Positions 25,727 through 32,950 of a stretch of DNA of 55,201 nucleotides are shown here, in pieces (position 1 is the first letter of the stretch; the number at the start of each line of letters is the position of its first letter). The stretch spans positions 1 to 55,201 of the forward strand of contig DESG01000128.1 of NCBI GenBank assembly GCA_002361175.1, written 5' to 3'. The position numbers were made by a program, and so were the translations under genes. The DNA comes from Lachnoclostridium sp. UBA3320 (GTDB lineage: Bacteria > Bacillota > Clostridia > Lachnospirales > Lachnospiraceae). The notes under the pieces are model-generated. The model saw only the letters and a list, made by a program, of their open reading frames with translations. It was not told the origin of the DNA and did not search any database.

Positions 25727-27427
25727 CTATGCCAGTGCATCTACAAGTTTCTGTACAGCTTCAAGTGCTTCATCAGGAAGTTTGTCATAGCCGCCATTTT
25801 TCTCTGAAAATCCTTTAACAGCATCTAAACGGTTCAGCATAGCATTCTTAAGTGCATTCTTGTAGCTTTCATCATTGAGGTCTGGAACGAAGCCTTCCCA
25901 CTCCATGATTTCAATATCATCGAAGTTGCCCCACTTCTTAAATTCTGCCTTTTTCTCTACGATAGCTTCAAGTATGCCAAGTGTATCTTTAGGCTGTACT
26001 TTCTTGCCCATAAAATCACCTGTATTAACGATATAGCAGTCAACATTCTTCTCTTCTACTAACTTCTTAAACTTCTCATAATCATTTACAAGAGGATAAG
26101 TTCTAAATGGGTTAGCATAAGGAACTATGCGGAGGGCATTTAAATCTGTGCCTGCTGCAACACGTTCTGCTGTAGAAGTTTTTGTAGCAAGTGTAGCACC
26201 CATAACTGACGCTAAAGCTGAGCCTTTTAACTTAACTACAGGAGGGATTGCAGGGTCTTTCATAATCCAAATAATTGAATTAACAGGTGAGTTAATCTTG
26301 TCCACACGGTTTGGAGACCAAAGTTTAGATTTAATAGCACGACCATTGCCGTTGCGAATATCCTCTGTAACTAATTGAATTTTGCCATCCTCATCCATTG
26401 TAGCTGAACAATTCTGCGCTGTAAGAAGATACTTATTGTCAGGGCAGCCTGTAGGATAATCTGCTGTCTTATCAAAATAAGTAGGCTCAAGAGCTATAGA
26501 TGCACATGTGTCTGAATTAATTATAAATGCGTCATCATGAAGAACTGTAATAGCATTATCACCATATTTATTATTGTGCTTAGCATGTGTAAGTGTAGAT
26601 TTTCCAGAGCCTGAAAGACCAAACACAGATGCAACATACTTGCTTCCATCAGGAAGTGTGTACTCTTTCTGTCCGCCATGGCATGATGCATAACCATTGC
26701 GGTTTGCGATTGCCCATGCCATTGTAAGTGTGCCTTTCTTATGCTCACCAAAATACTTCATACCAAGAATTGCAGCACAGTTTTCATTAGTGTCAAAATA
26801 GCAAAGTGTCTGAGGGTCACTTAAACAGCTGTAGTCAACATCTGGAGCAGGTACAGGAGCCCACTGAGGGTCAGAGAAGATATAAATATCAGCTTCCTTG
26901 CCATCTCCAACAGGTTTTGATTCCTTGTACATCTTTACATAGTCATCTGACATATACTGGAAGTTAAGCATCCAGTTATACATAAGCATTTCTTCTCCTT
27001 CTGGAATAAGAAGATGTGCTTTAACCATAAATTCAGGGTCAAGACCAACAAATACCTGTGCATGATATAACTTTTTAAAACGTGTTTTGTAGATAGCGTC
27101 CATTACTACCTTATCAAGCTTGACCTCATCAACACCAGGATATCCTTTAATACGGCGTGCAGCTGCATAACGTCCTGTTACTGCACCATCATTAAATAAT
27201 AATACCTTAGCGTCTGTGTCAAGACCAAATTCCTCTCCTCTGTAAACAGGCATATCAGTAACGATTGCACCTGGTGTATTCTTTGCCAAGTTATAAGCCT
27301 CTTTAAGAGTGTTTACCTTTACTACATTGTTGCCATAAAAAGCACCTTCAATAATAGAACGGGTTCTTGAAAAACCGACTTTGCCAGCACCAATTTCATC
27401 TAACTTGTAATTAGCTTTTGTTGCCAT
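25727..27427 (-). CDS. pckA: Phosphoenolpyruvate carboxykinase (ATP)
   Basis: 566 residues, slightly longer than the usual 520-540. It converts oxaloacetate plus ATP to PEP plus CO2, and in gut anaerobes can run in the carboxylating direction. The P-loop GLSGSGKSTLTHAKH (kinase-1a) lies near residue 280, followed by VLHDDAFIINSD (kinase-2, metal-binding aspartates). The adenine and substrate loops are intact. It is monocistronic, with a consensus promoter (27480-27508) and a perfect terminator. A GGAGG site lies 8 nt before the ATG. Confidence 0.96.
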   Translation of the reverse strand: MATKANYKLDEIGAGKVGFSRTRSIIEGAFYGNNVVKVNTLKEAYNLAKNTPGAIVTDMPVYRGEEFGLDTDAKVLLFNDGAVTGRYAAARRIKGYPGVDEVKLDKVVMDAIYKTRFKKLYHAQVFVGLDPEFMVKAHLLIPEGEEMLMYNWMLNFQYMSDDYVKMYKESKPVGDGKEADIYIFSDPQWAPVPAPDVDYSCLSDPQTLCYFDTNENCAAILGMKYFGEHKKGTLTMAWAIANRNGYASCHGGQKEYTLPDGSKYVASVFGLSGSGKSTLTHAKHNNKYGDNAITVLHDDAFIINSDTCASIALEPTYFDKTADYPTGCPDNKYLLTAQNCSATMDEDGKIQLVTEDIRNGNGRAIKSKLWSPNRVDKINSPVNSIIWIMKDPAIPPVVKLKGSALASVMGATLATKTSTAERVAAGTDLNALRIVPYANPFRTYPLVNDYEKFKKLVEEKNVDCYIVNTGDFMGKKVQPKDTLGILEAIVEKKAEFKKWGNFDDIEIMEWEGFVPDLNDESYKNALKNAMLNRLDAVKGFSEKNGGYDKLPDEALEAVQKLVDALA

Positions 27428-27479
27428 TTCCTTAGCCTCCTTTTAAAATTATAGACAAATATATCTACTTTTTTATCTA

Positions 27480-27508
27480 AGTATAAATTTTTTATTTAAA
27501 AAAGTCAA
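27480..27508 (-). promoter_or_regulatory. pckA promoter
   Basis: Minus strand TTGACT (27508-27503), 17-bp spacer and TATACT (27485-27480), giving a leader of about 45 nt ahead of the pckA start. Confidence 0.7.
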
Positions 27509-27654
27509 TGACAAAAAAGGTTTATTTACAGATATTTATTATACACAGAACATTTACGGTCAAATAGTAATAAAAAAAGTTAGTAAAATTTGAATAAGTG
27601 TTGTAAAAAATATTGTAATATGATAAACTATAAATTAGAGATTTCAGAAAATTA

Positions 27655-27792
27655 AATATAGAGTGGTGTACCACCCAGCATTGTGCCACCAATGCCAGGT
27701 AAAGATATGGTAACGCACTACCACACCAATACAGCCGTAACTGCGATACACACAATAGTATTATACTGTATTTTAAGTATATTTACAACTTA
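27655..27792 (-). ncRNA. Candidate small RNA in the pckA-carD gap
   Basis: A GC-richer island (about 27660-27755) stands out in very AT-rich intergenic DNA. On the minus strand it is preceded by TTGTAA-17 bp-TATAAT (TATAAT near 27764-27769). The sequence then folds into local hairpins: GCAG/CTGT, TGGTA-GTGCGT-TACCA, GCATTG-GTGGCA-CAATGC and GGTG-GTA-CACC. All three reading frames give unlikely proteins. The last hairpin is followed by a modest T-rich stretch. I do not recognise a known RNA family. It could also be a decayed gene or a dispersed repeat. Confidence 0.35.
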
Positions 27793-27830
27793 AACGTGTG
27801 TATAACAGATTTTCTAATATTTTAACATAG

Positions 27831-27959
27831 ATATAATTAATGTAAGAAGGGGCTTAAAGTGTGGACGCATACTAATAACCCCTTTATATTTCTGAATTTC
27901 TCGCAAATAAAACATACCCTTGTGATGTAAATTATTACAAGGGTATATAGCGAGAGGAG
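27831..27959 (+). promoter_or_regulatory. Structured leader before a small membrane ORF
   Basis: After a TATAAT at 27831-27836 (no clear -35), AAGGGG (27847-27852) can pair with CCCCTT (27879-27884). A second, perfect hairpin is ATACCCTTGT (27914-27923) with ACAAGGGTAT (27937-27946). Its basal extension pairs TCTCGC (27899-27904) with GCGAGA (27950-27955), which covers part of the ribosome binding site GAGAGGAG (27952-27959). This looks like a translational control element. I cannot match it to a known riboswitch class. Confidence 0.4.
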
Positions 27960-27962
27960 CAG

Positions 27963-28169
27963 ATTGACATTACTAATTGTATAATATTTCTTGCAGTGCT
28001 TTCCATTATAACAATTCCAGTCTTATGGATTTATTGTTTTATTAAATGGATACTTAATTGCTGTAAAAACAAAAAGCTGTCATTTATGGATTGTCTTATG
28101 TTTGACCAGTTTGAAGACATCAGCAAGGAAGAATTAAAAGAATTGAGTGAACAGTTACACAATTTCTAA
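27963..28169 (+). CDS. Small single-span membrane protein, non-ATG start
   Basis: The open frame runs from the stop at 27948 to TAA at 28167-28169. From the ATT at 27963 it encodes about 68 residues: a hydrophobic span (IIFLAVLSIITIPVLWIY) followed by a cytoplasmic-looking Cys/Lys and then acidic tail (FEDISKEELKELSEQL). No ATG, GTG or TTG lies near the GAGAGGAG site. Candidates are ATT at 27963 or 27969, or a GTG at 27996 that has no site. A good terminator follows 8 bases later, supporting a real transcript. Function unknown; the start is uncertain. Confidence 0.5.
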   Translation: MDITNCIIFLAVLSIITIPVLWIYCFIKWILNCCKNKKLSFMDCLMFDQFEDISKEELKELSEQLHNF

Positions 28170-28171
28170 GA

Positions 28172-28200
28172 AAAAGAGCAAGCATTAGCTTGCTTCTTTT
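28172..28200 (+). terminator. Terminator of the small membrane ORF
   Basis: AGCAAGC (28177-28183), loop ATTA, GCTTGCT (28188-28194), followed by TCTTTTC. It is a canonical intrinsic terminator directly after the small ORF. Confidence 0.8.
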
Positions 28201-28244
28201 CTTACATATACATATGATTTATTCTATGTCTACTGTTGTTTTAC

Positions 28245-28273
28245 TTACATTTTAAAAATTTTTCTGATAAAAT
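28245..28273 (+). promoter_or_regulatory. carD promoter
   Basis: TTACAT (28245-28250), 17-bp spacer, TAAAAT (28268-28273) with an extended TGA just before the -10. The leader is about 100 nt and otherwise featureless apart from a short CCA/TGG hairpin near 28350. Confidence 0.5.
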
Positions 28274-28383
28274 ATTATTATGTTAGGGTCAAAATATCTT
28301 TTGTCATAACATAGTATTATCAGATGTATATATATCACTTTTAAACTAGTACCTATGCCACAATGGTAGAACGGAGGAATTTT

Positions 28384-28890
28384 ATGTATAAAAAAGGAGA
28401 ATATGTTGTAAAAGCAACAGATGGTATTTGTCGTATTGAGGATATTATAAATATGGACACTAATATTACAAAATCTAAAAAACTGTACTATTTAATGGTT
28501 CCAGAGCATGAGAAAAAAGCAAGGTTATATGTTCCTGTTGAAAAGGAAAACAGCACTTGCCGGAAGATTATGACAGAAACAGAGGCATGGGCATTAATTG
28601 ATAACATTCCACAGATAGACACAGTGTGGATTCCTGATGATAAAACAAGAGAACAAAAGTATAAAGAAGCTCTCCAAAGCTGTAACCCTGTAAAACTTGT
28701 GGGTATTATTAAAAATATGTATATAAGAAAAAAAGAAAGAATATCTAAGGGTAAGAAAAATACGGCTGTTGACGAAAGATATTTTAAGATTGCTGAAGAA
28801 ACTTTATATGCCGAGCTTGCATTTGCAATAGGGCGTAAAAAGGAGGATATGACAGAGATTATTACTGAAAGAATCAAAAGCATTAACTAA
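28384..28890 (+). CDS. CarD-family transcriptional regulator
   Basis: 168 residues from the ATG at 28384, chosen because GGAGG lies 7 nt upstream (an in-frame ATG at 28363 has no site). The N-terminal Tudor-like RNA-polymerase-interacting domain starts MYKKGEYVVKATDGICRIEDI and runs to about residue 60; a helical C-terminal domain follows. CarD/CdnL proteins bind the RNA polymerase beta subunit and stabilise open promoter complexes. It stands alone with its own promoter and terminator. The family is clear; the regulon is not. Confidence 0.88.
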   Translation: MYKKGEYVVKATDGICRIEDIINMDTNITKSKKLYYLMVPEHEKKARLYVPVEKENSTCRKIMTETEAWALIDNIPQIDTVWIPDDKTREQKYKEALQSCNPVKLVGIIKNMYIRKKERISKGKKNTAVDERYFKIAEETLYAELAFAIGRKKEDMTEIITERIKSIN

Positions 28891-28924
28891 AGAGTCATTA
28901 TCTATAGCTGTTAGAATGCATAAT

Positions 28925-28953
28925 AACCGCTCTAGCTTAAAGCTTAAGCGGTT
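28925..28953. terminator. Bidirectional terminator between carD and fabV
   Basis: AACCGCT (28925-28931) pairs with AGCGGTT (28947-28953), with inner TAGCTT/AAGCTTA complementarity. It sits between two convergent genes, and a TTTATCGCATTT stretch follows on the plus strand. Confidence 0.75.
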
Positions 28954-28969
28954 TATCGCATTTAAAGAT

Positions 28970-30151
28970 TTAGGTTAAACTTGGAATATCTACTTGAATA
29001 GCAACATCTGCATTATAATCTGTGCCATCTATACCAAACCCAAATATTGCATAAAATTCTTTCCAGTATTCATCAATATCTGCCATATCTTTTATATTAT
29101 TATCAGAAATACTGTCCCACAGTTTAAGCATTTCTTCTTGTACGTCACTTCTCATTTCATAGTCGTCCATGCGTATCAGGCGTCTATCATCTACTGGTAT
29201 TTCTCCTTTTATGCTAATGCGGTCATGCATAAGTCTGTACATCTGTTCAATACAGCCCTCGCAAATTCCTTTTTCTTTCATCACTTTAAGCAATAGTGAT
29301 GTATATAATGGAACTATTGGAATCGCTGCACTAGATTGAGTAACTACTGCTTTATTAATAGAAACATAAGCTTTAAGGTCTGGATATTTTGAGTCTAATT
29401 CATCTGCTGTTCTATATAAATCAGCTTTTGCCTTGCCTATAGTCCCATTGTAATAAATTGGATGTGTAATATCTGGCCCTATATAAGAATATGCAACTGT
29501 AAGTGCATCTTTTTCAAGTACATCTGCATCTTTTAACGCTTTTATCCAAAGTTTCCAATCTTCTCCGCCCATAACTTTAACTGTAGCATCTATCTCTTCT
29601 TTTGTTGCAGCAGGTATAGTTGCTTCAGAAATTTTATTTGTCATAAGGTCTATTGTTTTATTTGTATACTCTTTATCTGTTGTTTTAAGGACAGAGCGGT
29701 AAGTGATGCCATCTGGCGCAGTTCTTTTTGGAGCAGCGATACTGTATATTACCATATCAGCTTTGCCCCAATCTTTTTTAATAAGTTCTATAACTTTGTC
29801 TTTCATTTCCTTAGAGTATGCATCACCATTTAAAGACTTTGCATAGTATCCGTCAGCTGTTGCAAATTCTTCAAACGCTGCTGTATTGTACCATCCAGCT
29901 GACGCAGTGCGTTTTTCCTTACCTGGTTTGTCAAATATTATGCCAATGGTATCTGCACCATACACATATGTAGCAGCAATTCTGCTTGAGATACCATATC
30001 CCATTGATGCTCCTATAATTAAAACTTTTTTATATCCATCTGCTTTAGGCTGTGATTTAATATAATCTATCTGTTGTTTTATTGCTGCTTTGCATCCTAT
30101 TGGATGTGCTGTTGTACATATAAATCCTTTTACTCTTGGATTAACAATCAT
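28970..30151 (-). CDS. fabV: Trans-2-enoyl-ACP/CoA reductase FabV
   Basis: 393 residues from the ATG at 30151, chosen for GGAGG 8 nt upstream and the family start MIVNPRVKGFICTTAHPIGC. The earlier in-frame ATG at 30217 would add 22 residues with no site. The NADH-binding loop GASMGYGISSRIAA lies near residue 50. The catalytic Tyr-x8-Lys motif is in YYNGTIGKAK around residues 230-242. It reduces the enoyl intermediate in fatty-acid elongation, or crotonyl-CoA-like substrates in related TER enzymes. FabV is not inhibited by triclosan. It is monocistronic here. Confidence 0.94.
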   Translation of the reverse strand: MIVNPRVKGFICTTAHPIGCKAAIKQQIDYIKSQPKADGYKKVLIIGASMGYGISSRIAATYVYGADTIGIIFDKPGKEKRTASAGWYNTAAFEEFATADGYYAKSLNGDAYSKEMKDKVIELIKKDWGKADMVIYSIAAPKRTAPDGITYRSVLKTTDKEYTNKTIDLMTNKISEATIPAATKEEIDATVKVMGGEDWKLWIKALKDADVLEKDALTVAYSYIGPDITHPIYYNGTIGKAKADLYRTADELDSKYPDLKAYVSINKAVVTQSSAAIPIVPLYTSLLLKVMKEKGICEGCIEQMYRLMHDRISIKGEIPVDDRRLIRMDDYEMRSDVQEEMLKLWDSISDNNIKDMADIDEYWKEFYAIFGFGIDGTDYNADVAIQVDIPSLT

Positions 30152-30245
30152 TGTTTTTTCCTCCATTTGAAAATTTGCATTAAAAGACGAGCAAAACATA
30201 GGGATAGTATATTTCATTTATCTTAAAAAATCAATAAAATTTTTG

Positions 30246-30273
30246 TTGAATATAATCCAAATTATGTTAAAAT
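30246..30273 (+). promoter_or_regulatory. galK promoter
   Basis: TTGAAT (30246-30251), 16-bp spacer and TAAAAT (30268-30273) with an extended -10 (TGT). It gives a leader of about 48 nt ahead of galK. Confidence 0.5.
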
Positions 30274-30327
30274 TAATAGGTAGGCTGATTTGCTTTTAAA
30301 TAATTTTTATTAGGAAGAGAGGGTGTT

Positions 30328-31491
30328 ATGAGGGACATTTTAATTAAAAAGTTTGTAGAAGTTTTCGGTGATGCTGATGGAGCAGAGGTTTTTTTTGCAC
30401 CAGGGCGTGTTAATCTTATCGGGGAGCATACCGACTATAATGGCGGACATGTATTTCCATGCGCACTTACAATAGGAACTTATGCTGTTGCACGCAAAAG
30501 AGATGATAAGAAATTGCGTTTTTATTCTATGAATTTTGAAAAATTGGGTATGATAGAATCAAGCCTTGATGATTTAAAGTTTGACAAAAGTGCAGGCTGG
30601 ACTAATTATCCAAAGGGAGTTATGTGGGCTTTTAATGAGAAAGGATATAAAGTTGATTGTGGTTTTGATATACTGCTCAATGGCAATATTCCAAATGGTT
30701 CAGGATTGTCATCATCAGCTTCTGTTGAGATTGTTACAGGATATATTTTAAGTGAAATATTAAAATTGAATGTACCAAATAAAGAACTTGCAATTATTGG
30801 ACAGTATTCAGAAAATAATTTTAATGGTGTCAACTGTGGCATTATGGACCAGTTTGCTATTGCGATGGGCAAAAAAGACAATGCCATTTTCCTTGATACT
30901 TCTGATTTATCTTTTGAATATGCACCAATAAAGCTTGATGGTGCAAAGATTATTATTTCAAGCAGTAATAAAAAGCGTGGTCTTGGTGATTCTAAATATA
31001 ACGAAAGACGTGCAGAATGTGAGGAAGCACTTAAAGAAATTCAGGCTGGCATGGGAATTAATTCACTTGGAGACCTTAGTGAGGACCAATTTGAAATGAC
31101 AAAGATGGCAATTAAAGATGAAAATCGCAGAAAACGTGCGAAACATGCTGTGTATGAAAATCAGAGGACAATTAAGGCTGTAAAAGCACTTAAAGATAAT
31201 AATATAGAACTGTTTGGAAAGCTTATGAATGAATCACATATATCACTTCGTGACGATTATGAAGTTACAGGCATTGAACTTGACACACTTGTAGAAGAAG
31301 CATGGAAAATAGATGGTGTCATAGGTTCACGTATGACAGGTGCAGGTTTTGGCGGCTGCACTGTAAGTATTGTAAAAGATGATGCAGTTGATACATTTAT
31401 TGAAAAAGTTGGCAGTGCTTATAAAGACAAGATAGGTTATGCGGCTGATTTTTATGTAGTTGAGATTGGTTCAGGACCTTGCAGACTGTAA
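30328..31491 (+). CDS. galK: Galactokinase
   Basis: 387 residues, the standard length. GHMP kinase that phosphorylates galactose at C1. The N-terminal signature GRVNLIGEHTDYNGG lies near residue 27, the ATP loop GNIPNGSGLSSSASVE near residue 120 and the third motif GSRMTGAGFGGCTVSIV near residue 335. GAGAGGG lies 5 nt before the ATG. No galT, galE or sugar transporter is adjacent, so the rest of the Leloir pathway must be elsewhere. It has its own promoter and terminator. Confidence 0.96.
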   Translation: MRDILIKKFVEVFGDADGAEVFFAPGRVNLIGEHTDYNGGHVFPCALTIGTYAVARKRDDKKLRFYSMNFEKLGMIESSLDDLKFDKSAGWTNYPKGVMWAFNEKGYKVDCGFDILLNGNIPNGSGLSSSASVEIVTGYILSEILKLNVPNKELAIIGQYSENNFNGVNCGIMDQFAIAMGKKDNAIFLDTSDLSFEYAPIKLDGAKIIISSSNKKRGLGDSKYNERRAECEEALKEIQAGMGINSLGDLSEDQFEMTKMAIKDENRRKRAKHAVYENQRTIKAVKALKDNNIELFGKLMNESHISLRDDYEVTGIELDTLVEEAWKIDGVIGSRMTGAGFGGCTVSIVKDDAVDTFIEKVGSAYKDKIGYAADFYVVEIGSGPCRL

Positions 31492-31514
31492 CAATTTTGG
31501 TATAGGCAAGTAAG

Positions 31515-31565
31515 CAGCTGATATAGTTATATTTTATATAATTGTATCAACTGTTTATTTTTTTG
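31515..31565 (+). terminator. galK terminator
   Basis: CAG-TGATA-TTATA arms (from 31515) pair with TATAA-TATCA-CTG (to 31553) with small internal mismatches. TTTATTTTTTT follows. Confidence 0.7.
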
Positions 31566-31569
31566 CTTA

Positions 31570-31598
31570 TTGATAGCAATAGCTTATTGTGGTACAAT
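31570..31598 (+). promoter_or_regulatory. fabF operon promoter
   Basis: TTGATA (31570-31575), 17-bp spacer, TACAAT (31593-31598). It starts the rightward run fabF to the zinc-ribbon regulator, with a leader of about 75 nt. Confidence 0.7.
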
Positions 31599-31682
31599 AT
31601 ACGTAAATACATGTTATAGAGTGGTTTACAATACGCTTATATTTTAAATTTAGAATTTACATATTCAAAACTGGAGGAAAAC

Positions 31683-32912
31683 ATGAAACGTGTAGTAGTA
31701 ACTGGAATGGGGCTTATTACCCCTATTGGAAACACTATAGAAGAATTTTGGAAAAGTATTCATGCGGGAAAAGTTGGCATCGGTCCTATAAGGAATTTTG
31801 ACACGTCTTCCTATAAGGTAAAACTTTCAGCAGAAGTTACAGACTTTGATGCAAAAGCTTATATGTCTTCTAAGGACGCAAAGAGGATGGACAGGTTTAG
31901 CCAGTTTGCTGTAGCAGCTGCCACACAAGCGGTAAAACTCTCTGGACTTGACATAAGTAAAGAAGATGCATACAGGATTGGCGTGTCTATCGGTTCAGGA
32001 ACAGGCAGTCTTATGGGAATAGAGAGAGAATTTGAAAAACTTCTTGCTAAAGGGCCAACACGTATAAATCCACTTACTGCACCTATGGTACTTGGAAATA
32101 TGGCAGCAGCTAATGTTGCAATGACATTTGGATGTAGGGGCAAATGTATTGATGTTGTAACAGCTTGTGCAACAGGTACTAATTCAATAGGTGAAGCTTT
32201 CAGAACGATACAGTATGGTGAGGCAGATGTTGTCCTTGCAGGTGGTGTTGACAGTTCTGTAAGCAAATTTGGAGTTGCTACATTTCAAGCACTTACTGCA
32301 CTTTCCACATCTGATAATCCTTTACAGGCTTCTATACCATTTGACAAAAAAAGAGATGGTTTTGTTACAGGGGAAGGAGCTGGTGTTTTGGTACTTGAGG
32401 AGCTTGAACATGCACTTAAAAGAGATGCACATATATATGCTGAAATTGGCGGCTATGGAGCTACGTGTGATGCAAGCCATCTGACTGCACCTCTTGAAGA
32501 CGGTTTGGGAGCGGCTAAAGCTATGGAATATGCTATTAAAGATGCAGGACTTTTGCCTGATGATATAGACTATATCAATGCACATGGTACAAGCACTCCT
32601 ATGAATGATAAAATTGAAACAAGAGCTATAAAACTTGCATTTGGAAACTACGCATACAAAGTAAAAATCAATTCTACAAAGTCGATGATAGGTCATTTAT
32701 TTGGGGCTGGTGGAGCTGTTGAACTTATTACATGCATCTTATCAATTAATGAAGGCTATATACATCAAACTGTAGGATTAATTGATGATGACCCTGAATG
32801 TGACCTTGATTATACAAAAGGAACTGGTATATATATGCCAGTTAATGTAGCTGTAAGTAATTCTCTTGGATTCGGAGGACATAATGCAGCAATCCTTGTA
32901 AAGAAGTATTGA
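31683..32912 (+). CDS. fabF: 3-oxoacyl-ACP synthase II
   Basis: 409 residues. Condensing enzyme of fatty-acid elongation. The catalytic Cys lies in VVTACATGTNSIGEA (near residue 162), the first His in NAHGTSTPMND (near residue 303), and Lys/His in KSMIGHLFGAGGAVE (near residue 340). The N-terminus MKRVVVTGMGLITPIGN is typical. GGAGG sits 8 nt before the ATG. It is isolated from other fab genes and heads a transcription unit with a degenerate c-di-GMP protein, an unusual partner. Confidence 0.96.
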   Translation: MKRVVVTGMGLITPIGNTIEEFWKSIHAGKVGIGPIRNFDTSSYKVKLSAEVTDFDAKAYMSSKDAKRMDRFSQFAVAAATQAVKLSGLDISKEDAYRIGVSIGSGTGSLMGIEREFEKLLAKGPTRINPLTAPMVLGNMAAANVAMTFGCRGKCIDVVTACATGTNSIGEAFRTIQYGEADVVLAGGVDSSVSKFGVATFQALTALSTSDNPLQASIPFDKKRDGFVTGEGAGVLVLEELEHALKRDAHIYAEIGGYGATCDASHLTAPLEDGLGAAKAMEYAIKDAGLLPDDIDYINAHGTSTPMNDKIETRAIKLAFGNYAYKVKINSTKSMIGHLFGAGGAVELITCILSINEGYIHQTVGLIDDDPECDLDYTKGTGIYMPVNVAVSNSLGFGGHNAAILVKKY

Positions 32913-32950
32913 TAATAGGTCTCGTTATAACCAGAAGGGAGTGGTGATAT

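Noticed and set aside
27522..27755. Leftward 77-residue frame over the GC-rich island
   Set aside because: TTG start, no SD, Tyr/Trp/His-rich sequence with no plausible fold; the RNA explanation fits better.
27659..31625. 11-base match TATAGAGTGGT in two intergenic regions
   Set aside because: Matches of this length are expected by chance in a window of this size; flanks do not align.
31651..31672. Possible FabT/FapR-like operator before fabF
   Set aside because: GAAT/ATTC dyad is short and imperfect; not enough to name a fatty-acid regulator site.
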